Below, piece by piece: positions 7,324 through 15,236 of a DNA stretch of 64,000 nucleotides. Numbering within the stretch: position 1 is the first letter of the stretch; each line of letters begins with the position of its first letter. A program made the position numbers and the translations under genes. A model generated the notes under the pieces. The model was not told the origin of the DNA. It saw only the letters and a program-made list of their open reading frames with translations, and did no database searches. The stretch comes from Lysobacterales bacterium (GTDB taxonomy: Bacteria; Pseudomonadota; Gammaproteobacteria; Xanthomonadales; SZUA-5): positions 1 through 64,000 of the forward strand of contig JALHRS010000028.1 of the NCBI GenBank assembly GCA_022841325.1. Reading direction: 5' to 3'.

Positions 7324-10236
7324 ATGACCTTTCGCTTAGTCCCCGGCCAACGCTGGTATTCCACTGCCGAACCCGAACTCGGGTTGGGCACCATCAAGAA
7401 GGTCGACAACCGCGCACTCGAGCTGTTGTTCACCAAGGCCGGCATGCTGCGTCGTTATGCCCTGACTTCGGCACCGCTGTCGCGGGCCGAATTTCGCGTC
7501 GGCGACCAGATCAGCGTCGAAGGCGAGATGCTGGATGTGGAGGACACCCAGGACCGCGACGGGCTGATGTTCTACTGCTGTCAGGGCTCATGGATCTCCG
7601 AGCCGCAGCTGGATGATGTGCAGGCCGCCAGCGCCGCCGACGAGCGCCTGACCGCCGGTCGCACCGACACCAGCGTCCGTTTCGCCATTCGCTGTGAAGC
7701 CCTGGCGCGCCGCGCGCAGGCACGCTCGGCGCCGAGCTGGGGCATCAACAGCGCCCGCATCTCCCTGCTGCCGCATCAGCTGGCCGTGGTCGAAGCGGCG
7801 TTGGCGCAACCGCAACCGCGGGTGCTGCTGGCCGATGAGGTGGGTCTGGGCAAGACCATCGAAGCCGGCCTGATCCTGTCGAAGATGATCGCCAGTGGCC
7901 GCGCCCAGCGGGTGCTGGTGCTGGTACCCGAAGCGCTGATGTACCAGTGGTTTGTCGAACTGTTGCGGCGTTTCAATCTGCGCTTTTCGATCTTCGATGC
8001 CGAGCGCGCCGATTCCATCGAACAGTCCGACGACAGCAAGAACCCCTTCCAGGATGACCAGTTCATCCTCACCGATCTCGGCTTCCTGACCGGCAGCAGC
8101 AAGCGCGCGCGCCAGATCGTCGACGCTGGCTGGGATCTGATGGTGGTCGACGAGGCCCACCATCTGGCCTGGTCGCCGGACGAAACCTCACCCGAATACG
8201 CCCTGGCGGAACAACTGGCGCTGCAATGCCCGAGCGTGGTGCTGTTGACCGCCACCCCGGAACAACTGGGGCGCAGCGGGCATTTTGCGCGGCTGCGGCT
8301 GCTCGACCCCGCGCGCTACAACGATCTGGCGCATTTCGAGAAGGAAGCCCAGAGCTACCACGCCATCTCCAGACTCGGCGAGGCCCTGCTCAGTGACGAC
8401 AAGCTCGATGCCAAGACTCTGAAGAGCCTGCGCAGCGTGCTCAGCGACGAGGACGCGCTGCTGGACATGGTCAAGGCCGATGCCGATGGCAAGACCCGGC
8501 AGCGCCTGCTCGGCGCGCTGATCGACCGTCACGGTACCGGCCGGGTGATGTATCGCAATCGCCGCGCCAGCGTCGGCGGCTTTCCCAACCGCGTGGCCCA
8601 TCTGCACACCCTGCACCTGCCGCACGAGGATCAGGAGGAATACCTGGCCAGCCTGCGCCAGGAATTCGAGACCGATGTCGGCCTGCGCACGCCGCCGGTG
8701 CCGCTGACCCTGCAGCCCGCTGCTGAGGGCGATGCCGCCGATGCCGTGCCGCCGGCAGTGCTGGCGCTGACCCGCGATCCACGACTGCAATGGCTGACCG
8801 AGCTGATCGAGAGCCTGGCGCCGGCCAAACTGCTGCTGATCTGCCGCACCCGGGCCAAGGTCGAACTGCTGGAAGCCGCACTACGGCTCAAGAGTGGCGC
8901 CCGCGTCGCCCGCTTCCACGAAGGCCTGAGCCTGGCCCAGCGCGATCGCAACGCCGCCTACTTTGCTCAGGAAGATGGCGCCCGCGTGCTGCTGTGTTCG
9001 GAAATCGGTTCCGAGGGTCGCAATTTCCAGTTCGCCCATCATCTGGTGCTGTGGGATATCCCGGCCGATCCGGACCTGCTTGAACAGCGCATCGGTCGCC
9101 TCGACCGCATCGGCCAGACCGCCGATGTCGAGCTGCACCACGCGGTGCTGCCGGGTAGCGCGCAGGAAGCACTGGCGCGCTGGTACGCCGAAGCGCTGGA
9201 CGCGCTGCGCACCAGTCCGGCCGATGGCCGCGAGCTGTACCAACGCTTCGGTGCCCGCGTGATCGAACTGGCGCTGGCGCATGCCGATGGTGAGGACACC
9301 GCTGGCGCGCCGCTGAGTCAGCTGATCGCCGAGACCCGCAGCGCCCACGAGACGCTGAGTCGCACCATTGCCGAAGGCCGTGACCGACTGCTGGAACTGG
9401 CGACCCGCTTCGGCGATCGCGGCGCCCTGCTGCGCATGGCACTGGCCGCCGGCGACAGCCGCCGCGACGAGGACGATTTCGTGCTGCGTCTGTTCGAGCA
9501 ATACGGCATCGAGACCGAGGAGATGGGCGGCCGCAATCACCGCCTCGACCCCGAATACCTGTCGAGCGAAGACTTCCCGTGGCCGGCCGAGGGGCCGATG
9601 ACGGTGACTTTTGACCGCGACACCGCGCTCTCGCGCGAGGATCTGCCGCTGCTGCGCATGGATCATCCACTGGTCAGCGCCACCATCGAACTGCTGATCA
9701 GCAGCGAGACCGGCAACGCCGCTTTCCTGGTCGATCCCAGCCTGCCACCGCGCTCGGCCTGGATCACCGGCGTGTTTCTGCTCGAATGCGTGGCCGACCG
9801 CAGCCTCGATGTCGAGCGCTATCTGCCGCCGCAGCCGATCACGATCACGGTCGATTCCAAGCTGATCCCGCGCGACTACGCGCCGGCGCCGCAGGCGATG
9901 ACCCGCTCCGACGACAAGCCGGTCGATCTGGCCAAGTTCCGGCCCATCCTCAGCGCCCTGGTGCCGCCGATGAAAAAGGCCGCCGAGGAGCGCGCCACCG
10001 CCGAGGCCCAGGGCCTGATCGCCGCCGCCACCGAGACGCTGGAACGCGAACTCGGCGGTGAGTTCGAACGCCTGGCTGCGCTGAAGCGGGTCAATCCCAG
10101 CGTCCGCGATGCCGAGATCGAAGCCCTGGCGATGCAGCTCACGGCCTTGCGCGCGGCGCTGCCGCAGGCACGCGTGCGCCTCGATGCGATCCGCCTGGCG
10201 GTCAGCCCGGACTTCCTGAAGCTGGTGGCGTCCTGA
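7324..10236 (+). CDS. rapA: RNA polymerase-associated ATPase RapA
   Basis: 970 residues against 968 in E. coli RapA. RapA is a Swi2/Snf2 ATPase that binds RNA polymerase and promotes its recycling after transcription. The N-terminus (GQRWYSTAEPELGLGTI) matches the Tudor-like domains. The helicase core shows Walker A DEVGLGKTIEAG near 7837, the DEAH box near 8149 and the C-terminal helicase motif RLDRIGQT near 9100; a long RapA-specific C-terminal region follows. The 211-bp gap upstream holds no gene. With mfd just upstream, this is a cluster of RNA polymerase-handling ATPases. Confidence 0.95.
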   Translation: MTFRLVPGQRWYSTAEPELGLGTIKKVDNRALELLFTKAGMLRRYALTSAPLSRAEFRVGDQISVEGEMLDVEDTQDRDGLMFYCCQGSWISEPQLDDVQAASAADERLTAGRTDTSVRFAIRCEALARRAQARSAPSWGINSARISLLPHQLAVVEAALAQPQPRVLLADEVGLGKTIEAGLILSKMIASGRAQRVLVLVPEALMYQWFVELLRRFNLRFSIFDAERADSIEQSDDSKNPFQDDQFILTDLGFLTGSSKRARQIVDAGWDLMVVDEAHHLAWSPDETSPEYALAEQLALQCPSVVLLTATPEQLGRSGHFARLRLLDPARYNDLAHFEKEAQSYHAISRLGEALLSDDKLDAKTLKSLRSVLSDEDALLDMVKADADGKTRQRLLGALIDRHGTGRVMYRNRRASVGGFPNRVAHLHTLHLPHEDQEEYLASLRQEFETDVGLRTPPVPLTLQPAAEGDAADAVPPAVLALTRDPRLQWLTELIESLAPAKLLLICRTRAKVELLEAALRLKSGARVARFHEGLSLAQRDRNAAYFAQEDGARVLLCSEIGSEGRNFQFAHHLVLWDIPADPDLLEQRIGRLDRIGQTADVELHHAVLPGSAQEALARWYAEALDALRTSPADGRELYQRFGARVIELALAHADGEDTAGAPLSQLIAETRSAHETLSRTIAEGRDRLLELATRFGDRGALLRMALAAGDSRRDEDDFVLRLFEQYGIETEEMGGRNHRLDPEYLSSEDFPWPAEGPMTVTFDRDTALSREDLPLLRMDHPLVSATIELLISSETGNAAFLVDPSLPPRSAWITGVFLLECVADRSLDVERYLPPQPITITVDSKLIPRDYAPAPQAMTRSDDKPVDLAKFRPILSALVPPMKKAAEERATAEAQGLIAAATETLERELGGEFERLAALKRVNPSVRDAEIEALAMQLTALRAALPQARVRLDAIRLAVSPDFLKLVAS

Positions 10237-10251
10237 GGCTGAGGGAGGTAC

Positions 10252-10265
10252 GGGGCACGGGGCAC
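10252..10265 (+). repeat. (GGGGCAC)2 heptamers
   Basis: Two perfect units lie 15 nt after the rapA stop, in the same sense orientation as the tract after the gene at 1-2619. Confidence 0.7.
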
Positions 10266-10432
10266 GAGCGAGCATCGCAGGTCACGCGCCCTGCGCGCGA
10301 CCTTCGTGCCCGCTCTTGCTAACATCCGCAGCTAGGCAAACGGACCCGGATAGCTCAGGCATGATCCTGTTACAACGCAGCCATGCACCGCCAGAAACGT
10401 CCACTCTGCCCCGTCCAACTGAGGTTTCCAGG

Positions 10433-12166
10433 ATGATTCGAAGTAGGCACAGCGCTGCCATCGTCGCCCTATTGCTCATTGCAGTCTCGGCACAATGCCC
10501 TGCCGCCATCAGCGGTCGTGTCGTCGATGATTCGACCGGCCTGCCGATCGCCGGCGCACTGGTGCGGGTGCAGGCCACCGAGGCGCCGACCACGATCAGC
10601 AATGCCAATGGCGAGTTCACGCTCAATGTCTCGCCGCCAGGTCCGGTCAACATCGGCGCCGCCGTGGCCTACCAGCACAATGCGGCGGTCAATTACGTCA
10701 CCAATGTCGCCTTTGCCGTCGACGGTCTGACCAATGTCGAAGTGCGCCTGGCGCGGATTCCCGCCGCCAGCAACACCAGCTATGTGCCGCTCAACGCCAG
10801 TGTCTGCGCCGCCTGTCATCCCGAACAGCATGAGCAATGGTCCACCTCCAGGCATGCCGGCGCCGCCCGCAACACCTGGGTGCTGGATCTGTATGCCGGC
10901 ACCGGCACGCCCGGCGGCAGCGCCGGCTATGTGTTCAAGAATCTGCACGATCCCGGTGAATCGGGTTTCTGCGCCTCCTGCCACGCACCGATGGAAGATG
11001 TGTTCACGCCGGGCCAGCTGGCCTATGACGCGATCTCGACCGGACCGGGCATGGATGGCGTCAGCTGCCTGGGTTGCCACCAGCAATCGCATGTGGACGA
11101 CGCTTTCATCAATGGCATCGCCCATGTCAACGGCAAGGTGATCTACCGTTTCCCGGACGATCCGGACTACATCACCGGCCTGTACGTCTACGGCAATCTG
11201 CCGGATGTCGAGAACGGCAGCATGCGCAACAGCCTGCAGACCCAGTTCGGGCAATCACTGATCTGCGCCGGCTGTCACCAGTATGTGCGTCCGGACAACG
11301 GTGCACCGGGCCAGGACACCTATCTGGAATGGCTGTCCTCGCCCTACGCCGTGGCCGGTCCGAACTTCCGCAGCTGCCAGGACTGCCATATGCCGAACGA
11401 GGCCAACGCCGGCCCGATCGCCATCACCGCCGGTTTCGATCGTCCCGCCAGCCAGCGCCACCGCCATGATTTCATCGGCTCCACCCCGACCACACTGTCG
11501 CAGGCCATCCTGCTGCGCACCAGCGCCAGTGAAAGTGCGGGGCAGTTGCTGATCAACGCCGAAGTCGAGAACCGCGGCGCCGGCCACAGCTTCCCGGCTG
11601 GTGTGTCGGTGCGCAATGCCCTGCTGGTGCTGGACGTACGCGCCAATGGCCAGCCGCTGACCCAGACCGGCGGACCGGTGGTGCCCTGGTATGCCGACGA
11701 CAATGTTCCGGGCGTGCAGCCAGGGGATCTCGCCGGCCAGCCCGGTAAGGGCTTTGCCAAGGTACTCGAAGGCCGGATCAACGATCAGGGCCCGGTGGTG
11801 CGGCCGGTGCTGTTCATCGACGCCGAGCGGGTGGCCGAGAACACCATCATTCCCTCCGGCGCCACCGACGTCAGCAACTATGCCTTTGCCATCCCGGCCG
11901 ATCTGCCGGTGGGCACCGAGATCACCGTCGAAGCGCGCCTGCTCTACCGCCGCGCCTGGCGCGCCCTGGCAGTCACCAAGGGCTGGACCGAAACCACCAG
12001 CGGCGGACCGATCGAAATCAACGTGGCCCAGTCACAGATCAGTGTGCTGTCGGCCGGCACCCGCGCCACCGGCGTGCCCGGACCGGGCGGCCTCAGCCTG
12101 CTGCTGCTGGCGTTGGCGATGCTCGGCATCGGTGCCGGCGTTGCCACGCGTTCGCGTCAGTCCTGA
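10433..12166 (+). CDS. Secreted five-heme c-type cytochrome with N-terminal beta domain
   Basis: 577 residues from the ATG at 10433, preceded by GAGG; an upstream in-frame ATG (10316) would place the signal peptide internally. After the signal peptide (MIRSRHSAAIVALLLIAVSA) comes a carboxypeptidase-regulatory-like beta domain (ISGRVVDDSTGLPIAGALVRV). Then come five CxxCH motifs: CAACH, CASCH, CLGCH, CAGCH and CQDCH, resembling the cytochrome c554 family. The C-terminal half contains GAGHSFPAGVSVRNALL, typical of multiheme proteins of this type. The tail PGPGGLSLLLLALAMLG plus RSRQS looks like a C-terminal sorting signal. It probably handles electrons in the periplasm or at the surface; the substrate is unknown. 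The deaminase gene follows after 13 bp. Confidence 0.85.
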   Translation: MIRSRHSAAIVALLLIAVSAQCPAAISGRVVDDSTGLPIAGALVRVQATEAPTTISNANGEFTLNVSPPGPVNIGAAVAYQHNAAVNYVTNVAFAVDGLTNVEVRLARIPAASNTSYVPLNASVCAACHPEQHEQWSTSRHAGAARNTWVLDLYAGTGTPGGSAGYVFKNLHDPGESGFCASCHAPMEDVFTPGQLAYDAISTGPGMDGVSCLGCHQQSHVDDAFINGIAHVNGKVIYRFPDDPDYITGLYVYGNLPDVENGSMRNSLQTQFGQSLICAGCHQYVRPDNGAPGQDTYLEWLSSPYAVAGPNFRSCQDCHMPNEANAGPIAITAGFDRPASQRHRHDFIGSTPTTLSQAILLRTSASESAGQLLINAEVENRGAGHSFPAGVSVRNALLVLDVRANGQPLTQTGGPVVPWYADDNVPGVQPGDLAGQPGKGFAKVLEGRINDQGPVVRPVLFIDAERVAENTIIPSGATDVSNYAFAIPADLPVGTEITVEARLLYRRAWRALAVTKGWTETTSGGPIEINVAQSQISVLSAGTRATGVPGPGGLSLLLLALAMLGIGAGVATRSRQS

Positions 12167-12179
12167 GCAGGAGCCGAGC

Positions 12180-12617
12180 ATGGATCCCTTCCTGCAGGCC
12201 GCCATCGACGAAGCCGAAGCAGGCCTGACCGAGGGCGGCATACCGATCGGCTCGGTGATCGTGCACGAGGGCCGGATCATCGGCCGTGGCCACAACCGCC
12301 GGGTGCAGAAGGGCAGCACCGTGCTCCACGGCGAAATGGATGCGCTGGAGAACGCCGGCCGACTGCCGGCCAGGATCTACCGCGAATGCACCCTCTACAC
12401 CACGCTCTCGCCATGCCCGATGTGCTCGGGCGCGATCCTGCTGTACGGCATTCCGCGGGTGATCATCGGTGAGAACCGCAGTTTCCTGGGCGAGGAAGCC
12501 CACCTCGCCAGTCGCGGCGTGCAGCTCACGGTGGTGGACGACCCCCGCTGCGTGGACTTGATGCGCAGCTTCATGCGCGACAAGCCGGAATTGTGGAACG
12601 AGGATATCGGCGAGTAG
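12180..12617 (+). CDS. Cytosine deaminase, yeast Fcy1 type
   Basis: 145 residues. It belongs to the zinc CDA/dCMP deaminase fold: HGEMDALEN gives the zinc histidine and proton-shuttle glutamate, and PCPMC gives the two zinc cysteines. The whole sequence tracks yeast cytosine deaminase, including GRGHN, QKGS, LYTTLSPC, YGIPR, GEN and the ending EDIGE. That points to hydrolysis of cytosine to uracil (EC 3.5.4.1) in the cytoplasm, not the TadA tRNA reaction. The ATG at 12180 has AGGAG in front, and the gap to the cytochrome gene is 13 bp, so the two are probably co-transcribed. Confidence 0.88.
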   Translation: MDPFLQAAIDEAEAGLTEGGIPIGSVIVHEGRIIGRGHNRRVQKGSTVLHGEMDALENAGRLPARIYRECTLYTTLSPCPMCSGAILLYGIPRVIIGENRSFLGEEAHLASRGVQLTVVDDPRCVDLMRSFMRDKPELWNEDIGE

Positions 12618-13002
12618 TTCGCGATCGGGTCGGCAAAGTCACCTTGCCGTAGCGCGGCTCCGGCGCGCGTGGACCTGGACGAGTGCCAGGCGGGCATTCG
12701 CGCCGGCGGCCGCGGCTCTGTGTGTCGCAATGCGCCGGGCGCCTCGCGTATGTCGCCTGGGGCCAGGGCGGGCGATGCCGACGCGAGGACCCGGCCTACG
12801 CCAGCAACCGCGGAATCGACCAAGCTTGCAGCAACCACCACGACGCATGATCTGACCATGACGCGAGGCTACCCCCCCTGCCCCCGCCCCGTGCCCCGTT
12901 ATCGATGCACGACCAGTGCCCCATCAGCCGCGACCGCAACTCGCCGCTGGCGCACAGGCTAAGATGCCGCCTCTGCATTCCTGCCCCTGATCCGGATCAC
13001 CG
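12618..13002. other. Intergenic region, C-rich tract and putative -10
   Basis: No credible gene. It contains GC-rich repeat-like sequence (12649-12797, ends resembling an imperfect inverted repeat). A C-rich tract at about 12867-12899 (CCCCCGC, CCCGTGC) has period-7 character. GCTAAGAT at 12958-12965 lies 37 nt before the next ATG and fits the -10 pattern seen elsewhere here. Confidence 0.5.
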
Positions 13003-13566
13003 ATGAGCAAATACACCGCCAACACCGCCGGGCCCACCGCCGCGGCCATTGTCCTGTTCTGGCGCGAAGCCGGACCATCGCGCTGGTTCAAGAAGGACAA
13101 CAATTTCGATCGCGCGCTGACCGCGCGCTTTCACTCGGCCCACCTGCAGGCCGCTGAGCGCCAGCTGGATCACTGGAATGACAACGCCGAGGGCGCGCTG
13201 GCCCTGCAGATTCTGCTCGATCAGCTGCCACGCAATGTCTATCGCGGCAACGCCCACGCCTTCGCCACGGACCCCCTGGCGCGGCATTTTGCGCTGGCCG
13301 CCATCGACGCCGGTATCGATCAGCAGGTTGAAGCGGAACTGCGCCCCTTCTGCTACATGAGCCTGATGCACGCTGAAGACATCGACCTGCAGCGCCGCTG
13401 TGTCGCGCTGTTCGAGGTTCTGGGTGGATCGGCACTGAGCTATGCCCGCGAACACTGCGAAATCATCGAGCGCTTCGGCCGCTTTCCCCACCGCAATCCC
13501 ATGCTCGGCCGTGTCAGCACCCGGGAAGAACAGATGTTTCTCGCCGAGGGCGGCTTCGCTGGCTGA
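13003..13566 (+). CDS. DUF924 family protein
   Basis: 187 residues, the usual length for DUF924 (PF06041), an all-helical family with a TPR-like fold and no assigned reaction. Family hallmarks visible are VLFWREA, WFKKDNNFD, ALALQILLDQLPRNVYRG, FATDPLA, LMHAEDIDLQ and the C-terminal ERFGRFPHRNPMLGR. It stands alone and is followed by a long stretch of repeats. Confidence 0.93.
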   Translation: MSKYTANTAGPTAAAIVLFWREAGPSRWFKKDNNFDRALTARFHSAHLQAAERQLDHWNDNAEGALALQILLDQLPRNVYRGNAHAFATDPLARHFALAAIDAGIDQQVEAELRPFCYMSLMHAEDIDLQRRCVALFEVLGGSALSYAREHCEIIERFGRFPHRNPMLGRVSTREEQMFLAEGGFAG

Positions 13567-13641
13567 TTGCTGCGGCGAGAGAAGAATCCGAGGCGCGTGC
13601 GCTCGCGGATGGCGGCGATCCACAGGTTCCAGCCGGATGTC

Positions 13642-13728
13642 TCACGCGGAGGCGCGGAGGCCGCGGAGAAAGGCCAAGGGCACTCGATGGCGAATGCACA
13701 TCTCCGCGTTCTCCGCGCCTCCGCGTGA
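13642..13728. repeat. Inverted repeat, CACGCGGAG family
   Basis: Arms 13642-13669 and 13701-13728 match with three mismatches; spacer 31 nt. A half copy (CTCCGCGCCTCCGCGTGAA) occurs at about 21366-21386. Confidence 0.85.
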
Positions 13729-13901
13729 ACAAGCGGTCTCGGGAAGCATCGCGATCCCGCTTCACTCGACAGTGATGCGAAAAGCACCGGGGAGCCGCTG
13801 CGCGCCACCCTCGGCCTTGAGGCAACCTGCAGTTCATGGCCCGGGAGCAGCATCGGGCCGATACAGTTGGCTCTCCGGGAACCCATATCCTAAATGTTGA
13901 T

Positions 13902-13998
13902 GCGTCATTGCGAGGAGCGCAGCGACGAAGCAATCCAGGGTAGCGCCGCACGCCCCTGGATTGCTTCCCCCGGATCAAGTCCGGGGTCGCAATGACGC
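13902..13998. repeat. Inverted repeat, GCGTCATTGCGA...CAATCCAG family
   Basis: Left arm GCGTCATTGCGAGGAGCG...CAATCCAG (13902-13938), right arm CTGGATTGCTTC...GCAATGACGC (13956-13998). The two arms have different inner sequences. The copy at 25332-25430 has the same two arm types in the opposite orientation. Further copies lie at 28412 and 35235. Confidence 0.9.
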
Positions 13999-14091
13999 CA
14001 GAGTTCATGGTCCCTCGGCCGTTTCGGGACGGACCACGCGGCTCGCATTGACCCCGCATCAATTCCTGTGCCTTCCGGCCTATTGCAGACT

Positions 14092-14108
14092 GATATCATA
14101 ATGATATC
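14092..14108. promoter_or_regulatory. Perfect palindrome GATATCAT-A-ATGATATC, operator candidate
   Basis: Two 8-nt arms around a single A, centred 37 nt before the SPFH start codon. It is AT-rich in otherwise GC-rich DNA. The second gene downstream encodes an Arc-type RHH protein, a class that binds short palindromes, so autoregulation is a reasonable inference. Confidence 0.55.
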
Positions 14109-14136
14109 TTTCGCTTACCAACCCGGAGATACACTC

Positions 14137-15006
14137 ATGACCAAAGAAATCCGCAAATCGACCTGGGCCGGCATTCCGGTACTGCTGATTCTGCTGGCTG
14201 CCCTGATCGCCACCGTCGCTGGCTTCATCAGCGCGCTTGCCGCGCAATCGTTTGCGCTGGCCGTGCCGCTGGCCTTGCTGGGATTCGTCGAGTTCTTCCT
14301 GCTGTTTGGTCTGTTCATGGTGCAACCCAACAATGCGGTGGTGCTGCAGCTTTTCGGTCGTTACGTGGGTACCGTGCGTGACGAGGGTCTGCGCTGGGCC
14401 AATCCCTTCTACTCCAAGCGTGCGGTGTCGCTGCGGGTACGCAACTTCGAATCCAGCAAGCTCAAGGTCAACGAGCTCGAAGGCTCGCCGATCGAGATCG
14501 CCGCGGTGGTGGTCTGGCAGGTGGTGGATTCAGCCGAAGCCCTGTTCCTGGTCGATGACTTCGAGAATTTTGTCCACGTGCAGTCCGAGTCGGCCTTGCG
14601 ACAGATGGCGACCAGCTACCCCTACGATGCGCATGATGAGAGCAAGATCGCGCTGCGCAGCCATTCCAAGGAAGTCTCCGAGAATCTGCTGGGCGAGATC
14701 CAGGAGCGTCTGGCGCAGGCCGGCGTCAAGGTCATCGAAGCGCGTATCAGTCACCTGGCCTACGCCCCCGAAATCGCCAACGCCATGCTCCGCCGGCAGC
14801 AGGCGGACGCCGTCATCGCGGCGCGTACCCGGATCGTCGAAGGCGCCGTCAGCATGGTCGAGATGGCTCTGGAACAGCTGAGCAAGCGCGGCGTCATCGA
14901 TCTGGACGAAGAACGCAAGGCCTCGATGGTCAGCAATCTGCTGGTCGTGCTGTGCAGCGACAACGATGCCCAACCGGTGGTCAATGCGGGCAGCCTCTAC
15001 GGCTGA
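14137..15006 (+). CDS. SPFH/Band 7 domain membrane protein
   Basis: 289 residues from the ATG at 14137, chosen because GGAG lies 9 nt upstream. Two hydrophobic segments near the N-terminus ([17 protein letters not shown] and [20 protein letters not shown]) anchor it. The SPFH domain follows: [23 protein letters not shown], then [23 protein letters not shown], and a helical end ([18 protein letters not shown]) typical of stomatin/prohibitin-like scaffolds. It probably forms an oligomer on the inner membrane; no catalytic role is implied. Three bases separate it from the RHH gene, so they form a two-gene operon behind the palindrome at 14092. Confidence 0.92.
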   Translation: MTKEIRKSTWAGIPVLLILLAALIATVAGFISALAAQSFALAVPLALLGFVEFFLLFGLFMVQPNNAVVLQLFGRYVGTVRDEGLRWANPFYSKRAVSLRVRNFESSKLKVNELEGSPIEIAAVVVWQVVDSAEALFLVDDFENFVHVQSESALRQMATSYPYDAHDESKIALRSHSKEVSENLLGEIQERLAQAGVKVIEARISHLAYAPEIANAMLRRQQADAVIAARTRIVEGAVSMVEMALEQLSKRGVIDLDEERKASMVSNLLVVLCSDNDAQPVVNAGSLYG

Positions 15007-15009
15007 TCG

Positions 15010-15195
15010 ATGATGGCCGAACGTAAAGCCTACCCGCTGCGCATCAATGCCGAGATCCTCGAGGCGGCGCAGCGCTGGGCGGATGACGAGCTGCGCAGCC
15101 TGAACGCTCAGATCGAGTATGTGCTGCGCGATGCCCTGCGTCGCAGCGGGCGACTGAAGTCGCCCGCTGTCGATCCAGATACCGAGTCAAGCTGA
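15010..15195 (+). CDS. Arc-type ribbon-helix-helix DNA-binding protein
   Basis: 61 residues. YPLRINAEILEAAQRWADDELRS gives the beta-strand and first helix of an Arc/MetJ-type RHH fold, and LNAQIEYVLRDALRR the second helix. Such proteins bind DNA as dimers or tetramers on short palindromes. It starts 3 nt after the SPFH stop (two ATGs in tandem, 15010 and 15013) and probably represses its own operon. A membrane partner in place of a toxin is notable; no toxin-like gene is adjacent. Confidence 0.88.
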   Translation: MMAERKAYPLRINAEILEAAQRWADDELRSLNAQIEYVLRDALRRSGRLKSPAVDPDTESS

Positions 15196-15236
15196 TCCTT
15201 CAAGGCCGGCAACGCCGGCCCAGACCGGAGCCTCGT

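Larger units (their letters stand above)
13567..14091. other. Repeat-filled intergenic region
   Basis: No gene seen. The region is a mosaic of inverted repeats: the CGCGGAG type at 13642-13728, a module near 13770-13900 shared with 21022-21150, and the CATTGCGA type at 13902-13998. A further module half (GAGTTCATGG, about 14001) lies just upstream of the SPFH operator. Confidence 0.75.

Noticed and set aside
12180-12617. tRNA adenosine deaminase TadA
   Set aside because: Zinc motifs are shared, but the overall sequence and the EDIGE ending follow yeast cytosine deaminase, not TadA.
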